Source of the DNA: Arthrobacter sp042667405
GTDB taxonomy: Bacteria > Actinomycetota > Actinomycetes > Actinomycetales > Micrococcaceae
Length of the DNA: 64,000 nucleotides
NCBI RefSeq assembly: GCF_042667405.1
Contig: NZ_JBHVAL010000009.1
Coordinates: forward strand, 1 to 64,000
Direction: 5' to 3'
In this document: positions 58,977 to 64,000 of the stretch, piece after piece
Position numbering within the stretch: position 1 is the stretch's first letter
Layout of the letters: every line of letters starts with the position of its first letter
Made by a program: the position numbers and the translations under genes
Notes under the pieces: model-generated
Database searches by the model: none
The model's input: the letters and a program-made list of their open reading frames with translations, nothing else
Told to the model about the DNA's origin: nothing

Positions 58977-59200
58977 AGGCTGAAGGTTAACAGGGAAGAC
59001 GCAAATATCTACAATACGGCAAAGCAGCCTTCCTGTCTACCCCAGATTGTCCGTGATTGCAAGCACCGTTGCCACAGGCACCCAAAGCAAGGAACCCTGC
59101 ACCTGACGGAATGAGCGGAGCTCCCCCGCCGTTTAATGGTTAGGCTGGCGCACACACCGCGATAGCCTTGCTACACCACTCCCGGACCGGAAGAGAGACC

Positions 59201-60400
59201 ATGAGCAACTCCGCCGACGACAATGACGTTGTCATCCTCGCCGCCTCCCGCACCCCACAGGGTCGGTTGAACGGACAACTGGCGGGACTGACCGCCGTCG
59301 AACTCGGTGCGCACGCCATTGGCGCCGCACTTGCCGCAAGCGGCGTCAAGGCCGAACAGGTTGATGCCGTCATCATGGGCCAGGTCCTCCAGGCCGGCGC
59401 CGGACAGAACCCCGCCCGCCAGAGTGCGATTGCCGCCGGCGTGGGCTGGAACATTCCCGCCGTGACCATCAACAAGGTGTGCTTGTCGGGCCTGACGGCG
59501 GTTATTGATGCTGCCCGCCTGATCCGCAGCGGGGACGCCACCGTGGTGGTTGCCGGTGGCCAGGAATCCATGACCCGGGCTCCCCACCTTCTCCCGGGCT
59601 CACGTCAGGGCTGGACCTACGGTTCCATCCAGGCCTTGGACGTAGCCGCCCATGACGGCCTCACGGATGCCTTCGACGGTCAGTCCATGGGGCTGTCCAC
59701 CGAAACCAAGAACGTCACCCTCGGCATAGACCGCAAGGCCCAGGATGAAGTAGCGGCGGCATCGCACCAGCGCGCCGCTGCCGCGATCGCCGACGGAATC
59801 TTCGACGTCGAAATCGCCCCCGTGCAGGTCAAGCAGCGCAAGGGTGATCCGCTGGTGCTCACTACGGACGAAGGGGTCCGCCCCAACACCACGGTGGAGA
59901 CCCTCGCACCGCTGAAGGCTGCGTTCGCCACGGACGGCACCATCACTGCGGGCAACTCCTCTCCCCTGTCCGACGGCGCCTCCGCACTGGTGCTGACCAG
60001 TCGCCGTTTCGCCCGGGACAACGGGTTGACGTACCTGGCCGTGGTGGGAAAGCCGGGCCAGGTTGCCGGACCGGACAACTCGCTGCACTCCCAACCGTCC
60101 AACGCGATTGCGCAGGCGTTGAAGCGTGCCGGATGGACTGCCGAGGATCTGGACTTCATCGAGATCAACGAAGCCTTTGGCTCCGTTGCCGTGCAGTCGC
60201 TCAAGGACCTGAACTATCCGCTGGAGAAGTGCAATGTCCACGGCGGTGCCATCGCCTTGGGCCATCCCATTGGGGCATCCGGCGCCCGGCTCGCGCTGCA
60301 CGCCGCCCACGAGCTGAACCGCCGGGGAACGGGCAAGGCCGCGGTTTCCCTGTGCGGTGGTGGCGGCCAGGGTGAAGCCCTGCTGCTGTACCGCGACTGA
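59201..60400 (+). CDS. acetyl-CoA C-acetyltransferase (thiolase)
   Basis: 399 residues from the ATG at 59201 with AAGAGAG upstream. Catalytic Cys94 (NKVCLSG), a His in GGAIALGHPIGASGAR and Cys385 in CGGGGQGEALL are all present. Catalyses reversible condensation of acetyl-CoA, or thiolysis in beta-oxidation. The next gene starts in its stop codon (TGATG). The pair sits in opposite orientation between rpoB and rplL. Confidence 0.95.
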   Translation: MSNSADDNDVVILAASRTPQGRLNGQLAGLTAVELGAHAIGAALAASGVKAEQVDAVIMGQVLQAGAGQNPARQSAIAAGVGWNIPAVTINKVCLSGLTAVIDAARLIRSGDATVVVAGGQESMTRAPHLLPGSRQGWTYGSIQALDVAAHDGLTDAFDGQSMGLSTETKNVTLGIDRKAQDEVAAASHQRAAAAIADGIFDVEIAPVQVKQRKGDPLVLTTDEGVRPNTTVETLAPLKAAFATDGTITAGNSSPLSDGASALVLTSRRFARDNGLTYLAVVGKPGQVAGPDNSLHSQPSNAIAQALKRAGWTAEDLDFIEINEAFGSVAVQSLKDLNYPLEKCNVHGGAIALGHPIGASGARLALHAAHELNRRGTGKAAVSLCGGGGQGEALLLYRD

Positions 60401-60882
60401 TGGCGGGCAATGTGGCTGACGGGGCCGAGCGTTTCCTTGCTGACGCAGCCGCGCGCGGACTGGACGTCGACGTCGTCGAGCGTCCGGCCGCGCGCAGCCT
60501 CGAAGAGGCGGCAGGCATCCTGGGTATTTCGCCCGCGGACATTGTGAAGTCCTTGGTGGTCAAGCACCGTGACGGGACATTCCTGTTCGCCCTGATTCCG
60601 GGGGACCGCCAGATCTCCTGGCCAAAACTGCGCGCTCTGGTGGGGGTCAACAAGCTGTCCCTCCCGCCCGCAGAGGTGGCCCTGGATGCCACCGGCTACG
60701 AGCGTGGGACCATCACTCCCCTGGGCAGCACCACAGCCTGGCCTGTGTACGCCGATGCCACCATTGCCGGCCGCCGCATCTCCATGGGCGCCGGGGCACA
60801 CGGGCGCAGCGCCTTCGTCGACGCCGACGCGCTGACGGCAGCCCTGGGAGCCGTGGTGGCGGACATCAGCGAACCCAACTAG
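60400..60882 (+). CDS. YbaK/EbsC-type aminoacyl-tRNA deacylase
   Basis: 160 residues of the YbaK/ProX fold: ERPAARSLEEAAGILGISPADIVKSLVVK, with the key Lys in KSLVV, and GSTTAWPVYADATI and GAGAHGRSAFVDADAL near the C-terminus. Members hydrolyse misacylated tRNAs such as Cys-tRNA(Pro). Overlaps the thiolase stop by one base. Confidence 0.88.
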   Translation: MAGNVADGAERFLADAAARGLDVDVVERPAARSLEEAAGILGISPADIVKSLVVKHRDGTFLFALIPGDRQISWPKLRALVGVNKLSLPPAEVALDATGYERGTITPLGSTTAWPVYADATIAGRRISMGAGAHGRSAFVDADALTAALGAVVADISEPN

Positions 60883-60952
60883 GTAACAGCACCTGTCGTA
60901 TTGAGCGCTCATTGCGACATTTGCTGTTACCCAGTTGGGAAGATTAAAAGCA

Positions 60953-60986
60953 GGAAGCCCCGCCCGGCGAACCGGACGGGGCTTCC
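60953..60986 (-). terminator. terminator after rplL
   Basis: GGAAGCCCCG-CCGG pairs with CCGG-CGGGGCTTCC around a CGAA loop with one C/A mismatch (60953-60986). In the minus direction a TGCTTTTAAT stretch follows. It lies 15 bases after the rplL stop and ends rplJL before rpoBC; it may also stop the convergent deacylase transcript. Confidence 0.9.
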
Positions 60987-61000
60987 ACAAGCAAAACGAG

Positions 61001-61378
61001 TTACTTGAGGGTAACCGTTGCGCCAGCTTCTTCGAGCTGAGCCTTTGCCTTCTCGGCAGCTTCCTTGTTGGCGCCTTCGAGAACAGCCTTCGGTGCGCTG
61101 TCAACCAGGTCCTTGGCTTCCTTGAGGCCGAGGGAGGTGATGGCGCGAACTTCCTTGATCACTGCGATCTTCTTGTCGCCAGCGGATTCGAGGATGACGT
61201 CGAAGTCGGTCTTCTCTTCAGCAGCTTCAGCGGCACCGCCGGCAGCGGGGCCAGCAACTGCAACAGCAGCAGCCGTAACTTCGAAGGTCTCTTCGAAGAG
61301 CTTGACGAACTCGGAGAGCTCGATGATGGTCAGTTCCTTGAAAGCTTCAATGAGCTCTTCGTTGCTGAGCTTCGCCAT
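61001..61378 (-). CDS. rplL: 50S ribosomal protein L7/L12
   Basis: 125 residues. N-terminal dimerisation helices (KLSNEELIEAFKELTIIELSEFVKLFEE), Ala/Gly-rich hinge, and the C-terminal factor-binding domain EKTDFDVILESAGDKKIAVIKEVRAITSLGLKEAKDLVD. Forms the stalk with L10. Confidence 0.99.
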   Translation of the reverse strand: MAKLSNEELIEAFKELTIIELSEFVKLFEETFEVTAAAVAVAGPAAGGAAEAAEEKTDFDVILESAGDKKIAVIKEVRAITSLGLKEAKDLVDSAPKAVLEGANKEAAEKAKAQLEEAGATVTLK

Positions 61379-61454
61379 GGTGGCGTCCTTCCATTAGTTG
61401 GCGCAGGCCCGGATCGTACCGCTCCGTGCACCAGAGTTTGTTTGGGGGGAGAAC

Positions 61455-62054
61455 TTAGTTCTCTTCGGTTGCAGCTTCGGCAGCGGCCGGTGCTTCTTCA
61501 GCAGCCGGAGCTTCCTCTGTTGCAGCCTCTTCAGCCGGGGCTTCATCAGCGGCCGGTGCAGGTGCGCCGCCCTCTTCTTCAAGCTTGAGGCGCAGAGCAT
61601 CGATGATGCGTGCAGCAGCAGATGCGGGAGCCTTGAGGACACCAGCAACGCGTGCGAGCTGCAGTTCGCGGGACTCGAGGGCTGCCAGTGCGGCAACTCC
61701 TGCTGCGTCCAATGCCTTGCCTTCGAAGACGCCGGTCTTGATAACCAGCTGCTTGTTGGCCTTGGCAAAGTCCGTCAGGCTCTTGGCAGCAGCAACAGCG
61801 TCACCCTTGATGAAGGCGATTGCAGTAGGGCCGGCGAGCTGATCGTTGAATGCTTCAACTCCAGCTTCCTTGGCTGCAATGGCGCTCAGGGTGTTCTTGA
61901 CGACCGAGAACTTGGTGTCCTGGCCGAGCGCAACACGCAGTTCCTTGAGCTGTGCAACAGTGAGCCCGCGGTATTCGGTCAGGACAGCCGCGTTCGATTC
62001 CTTGAAATCGTTGGTGATCTCCGCAACGGCGGAAACCTTGCTAGGCGTTGTCAT
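61455..62054 (-). CDS. rplJ: 50S ribosomal protein L10
   Basis: 199 residues. L10 core (MTTPSKVSAVAEITNDFKESNAAVLTEYRGLTVAQLKELR) plus the L12-binding helix, then an Ala/Glu/Pro-rich acidic tail of about 35 residues. GGAAGGAGGG precedes the ATG. 76 bases before rplL. Probably autoregulated via the upstream leader. Confidence 0.98.
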   Translation of the reverse strand: MTTPSKVSAVAEITNDFKESNAAVLTEYRGLTVAQLKELRVALGQDTKFSVVKNTLSAIAAKEAGVEAFNDQLAGPTAIAFIKGDAVAAAKSLTDFAKANKQLVIKTGVFEGKALDAAGVAALAALESRELQLARVAGVLKAPASAAARIIDALRLKLEEEGGAPAPAADEAPAEEAATEEAPAAEEAPAAAEAATEEN

Positions 62055-62353
62055 AACCCTCCTTCCGGGGAATAAAGCCGGTCTTCCGGGTCCCCGCTCA
62101 CGAGAGCTAAAACTAAAAACGCCCCGCGCAGATGCACGGGGCTTGGCTCAACACAGATGTATCCGTGGAGACTTGCTTCGTTCACCTGCGCCGGCCGCCC
62201 TATGTTCAGGGTCCTTCGTCAAGGAATTCACTTGGTTCTCAGGGGCGTAGCTGCAGAATTGAGCTGTGCTCGAAAGAGTGGATTCCCATCAACCGACGGT
62301 CTTTGGTACTTCAAGCCTACGGGAGAGCGTTCAGCAAACCAAATCGAGGCTGC
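62055..62353 (-). other. rplJ leader and gap to the acetyltransferase gene
   Basis: 299 bases with no gene. They hold the terminator-like hairpin at 62109-62142, and presumably the rplJL promoter upstream. An L10 leader with L10-binding kink-turn could lie here, but I could not fold it by eye with confidence. Confidence 0.45.
62109..62142 (-). terminator. terminator/attenuator hairpin in front of rplJ
   Basis: GCCCCG (62121-62126) pairs with CGGGGC (62137-62142), with a ten-base loop. In the minus direction it is followed by GTTTTTAGTTTT, a proper U-run, about 55 bases before the rplJ ATG. It either ends the acetyltransferase transcript or attenuates rplJL. Confidence 0.75.
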
Positions 62354-63505
62354 CTACTCAGAGACCGTTGGCCCTTTGTCCCGCCCCGGAAGCTCCTTTT
62401 GCCACAGTCCGGTGACGCCCGCCGTCGTAAATCCCAACTGCTTGTTCACTGTGAGGAGGTAGCGGTTCTCCGGTGCGTTCCAGGTGTAGATCACCCGGGC
62501 GTCGGGGAACTGCTCGCTGAGCCTTTCCATGTTGGCCACCTTGATGAGCAAGCCCAGCTTGTTGCCGCGATGCTCCTGGAGGACCAGGGTGTCGTCCTGG
62601 AACACCACGTCCTGACGGTGCGCGAGGACGCTGATGGTGGTCAGGCCCACCAGCTTGCCGCTGTCCACATGCTCGACGGCGGTGACCACCGTGCGTCGTC
62701 CCTGCGCCAATGCGGCGTCTTCGGTTTCCCTCAGAACCGCGGTGTCGAAAACCATCCCGCTTGCTTCAACCTCGGGAGCGTCTTCCTCGGCGTCGTCGCG
62801 GACAACTTCGCCGGCTGCGTTTTCCAGCGCGGCAACAGCTTCCAGCCAAGGTTCCGGGCAGCGATCGGTCCAGTGGTGGAGGACGTACCGTCCGCCGTTG
62901 GCTTCCTCCGCCTCGAGCTGGAGGTCGGCCACGAGCTGGGAATCCAAGGGCAGGATGCAGGAACTGAACTGTTCAATGTGCTGGAGCGTGTAGCCGGCCT
63001 TCTTGGCGAAATCTGTCTCACGGCTGCTGACGGGAACAAAACCTGCCCCGCTCCCGGGGATCATTTGATCCTCGGGTACCTCCGTCAGTGACGTTGCAGG
63101 ATGGTTTGTGTCCACCAGGACCATGGTGCGGCCCTCTGCGCGGGCGAGCTGCTCGGCAGCCTCCAGCAGTTGCCTTCCGACTCCCTGTCCTTGGAACTCA
63201 GGAAGGATGTCCAAGGTGAACTCGGCCAGGTCCATGTTGTCGGCCAGGGGCAGGGCGATGTCCACCACTCCCACGATGACGCCATCGACTTTGGCTACCA
63301 GGATGATCTGGCGTTCATAGGGATCCGAGAATTCCAGCAGCTTTTCCAAGGGTGTGTAGGCGAGGTCATCGCTCCCCCACGTTTCCATGCGAACCCTGCG
63401 CCCGACTTCCACTGCGTCCAGGAAATCGGTGGCCTCGGGACTATCCAGGGTGTCGGGCACCCACAGCTGCTCGACCTGAACGGTACCCGCCTCGTCTACA
63501 GTCAT
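62354..63505 (-). CDS. GNAT acetyltransferase, two-domain
   Basis: 383 residues from an ATG at 63505 overlapping the stop of the next gene (ATGA). The N-terminal GNAT domain has the acetyl-CoA loop region LPEFQGQGVGRQLLEAAEQLA. The C-terminal half has LQEHRGNKLGLLIKVANMERL and WNAPENRYLLTVNKQLGF, a second GNAT-like domain. The C-terminal half matches the neighbouring protein, so they are paralogues. Substrate unknown; similar tandem-GNAT proteins include MshD (mycothiol synthase), but the match is not clear. Confidence 0.8.
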   Translation of the reverse strand: MTVDEAGTVQVEQLWVPDTLDSPEATDFLDAVEVGRRVRMETWGSDDLAYTPLEKLLEFSDPYERQIILVAKVDGVIVGVVDIALPLADNMDLAEFTLDILPEFQGQGVGRQLLEAAEQLARAEGRTMVLVDTNHPATSLTEVPEDQMIPGSGAGFVPVSSRETDFAKKAGYTLQHIEQFSSCILPLDSQLVADLQLEAEEANGGRYVLHHWTDRCPEPWLEAVAALENAAGEVVRDDAEEDAPEVEASGMVFDTAVLRETEDAALAQGRRTVVTAVEHVDSGKLVGLTTISVLAHRQDVVFQDDTLVLQEHRGNKLGLLIKVANMERLSEQFPDARVIYTWNAPENRYLLTVNKQLGFTTAGVTGLWQKELPGRDKGPTVSE

Positions 63506-64000
63506 CCCAGCCGTTTCTGCCATTCGCCTTCAAAGCCGGTCGGCTTGAATCCAAGGGCGATATTTATGGCCAGCATATGCTGGTTTTCCACGGCGTTCCA
63601 TGTCATCACCGACGTGGCGTCCGGCCAGAGTTCATTCGCACGGCGCAAATTGTCCACTTTCACGAGCATCCCCAAGCGGTGTCCACGGTGGCCCGGCGCC
63701 ACCAGGGTGTCTTCCTGGTAGATCACTGCCGGCGCCTCTGTCCGGTGGGTCAGGACCGTATAGGCAGCCAGTTCGCCAGTGTCATCCCGGCGGGCAACGC
63801 ACACTGCGGTGTCAATGCCGCTTGAGGCGTACGTGGCTTCCTCTTTGCGGACGCGTGCGACGTCCCACTCCTCGCCTTCCCATCCCAAACCCGCAATGGG
63901 AACCTCGGTGCTCATGAGGCTTTTGAGGCGGGCGAAGGCCACCACGAGGTCGTCCGGACAGTCATTCCGCCAGCCGAGGACGCTATAGCCCTCCGAACTC
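63502..64000 (-). CDS. GNAT acetyltransferase, partial (right edge)
   Basis: The open frame runs off the right end; at least 165 codons are visible with no stop. It includes WRNDCPDDL, LVAPGHRGHRLGMLVKVDNLRRA and WNAVENQHMLAINIALGF, which align with the C-terminal half of the downstream acetyltransferase. The first in-window GTG is at 63945, but homology continues upstream of it, so the gene starts outside the window. Overlaps the next gene by four bases. Confidence 0.8.
   Translation of the reverse strand, partial: SSEGYSVLGWRNDCPDDLVVAFARLKSLMSTEVPIAGLGWEGEEWDVARVRKEEATYASSGIDTAVCVARRDDTGELAAYTVLTHRTEAPAVIYQEDTLVAPGHRGHRLGMLVKVDNLRRANELWPDATSVMTWNAVENQHMLAINIALGFKPTGFEGEWQKRLG

Larger units (their letters stand above)
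58793..59200. other. divergent gap between rpoB and the thiolase gene
   Basis: 408 bases with two copies of TCATATAGCGG on the minus strand (58966-58976 and 58880-58890), 76 bases apart, and an AT-rich patch at 58985-59020. No gene is seen. It should contain the rpoBC promoter(s) and a promoter for the thiolase gene. Confidence 0.5.

Overview
This 64 kb window is chromosomal DNA of a high-GC Gram-positive bacterium. Protein sequences, GTG-rich starts, a secretin-less tad locus and the ribosomal operon layout all fit the Micrococcaceae (Arthrobacter / Paenarthrobacter type). I see no rRNA, tRNA, CRISPR array, insertion sequence, prophage or plasmid feature. Most of the window is the informational core: rplM-rpsI-glmM, the alpha, spc, S10 and str operons, rpoBC and rplJL, nearly all on the minus strand.

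Layout, left to right. 1-2.7 kb: the end of an unidentified gene, then glmM, rpsI and rplM (minus). 3.0-10.9 kb: a complete tad/Flp pilus locus (plus): prepilin peptidase, Flp pilin, TadE, TadG-like, CpaB, CpaE, CpaF, TadB, TadC, closed by a strong hairpin. 11.3-12.4 kb: a membrane-anchored trypsin-like protease. 12.6-16.7 kb: truA, rplQ, rpoA, rpsK, rpsM, rpmJ, infA (minus). 16.9-21.4 kb: a P1/DmpA-type peptidase and a carbohydrate-type ABC importer with no ATPase gene. 21.5-30.0 kb: map, a five-gene biosynthetic operon, adk, secY. 30.2-40.0 kb: the spc and S10 operons, separated by a terminator. 40.4-46.3 kb: a GH1 beta-glucosidase, a 41-residue membrane microprotein and a 1,401-residue multi-spanning membrane protein. 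46.4-50.9 kb: tuf, fusA, rpsG, rpsL. 51.3-58.8 kb: rpoC and rpoB. 59.2-60.9 kb: a thiolase and a YbaK-type deacylase on the opposite strand. 61.0-62.1 kb: rplL and rplJ. 62.4-64.0 kb: two related acetyltransferases, the second cut by the window edge.

The most interesting system is the operon at 22380-28050, lying between adk and map, which are normally adjacent in actinobacteria. In transcription order it encodes an OleA-type thiolase with the diagnostic Glu (EPAT), Cys, His and Asn residues, a family-2 glycosyltransferase, a cytochrome P450, an OleC-type adenylate-forming enzyme and an OleD-type reductase. OleA, OleD and OleC together make beta-lactones from two fatty acyl chains, and OleB would turn the lactone into an olefin. 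No OleB is present, while an oxidase and a glycosyltransferase are translationally coupled into the operon. The inference is a hydroxylated and/or glycosylated long-chain beta-lactone or related lipid.

Other notable signals: an 11-base motif (TCATATAGCGG) occurs once before rpoA and twice before rpoB. The rplQ terminator lies inside the 5' end of the truA frame. A terminator-like hairpin with a T-run precedes rplJ. The usual rplJL-rpoBC and adk-map-infA neighbourhoods are both split by metabolic genes.
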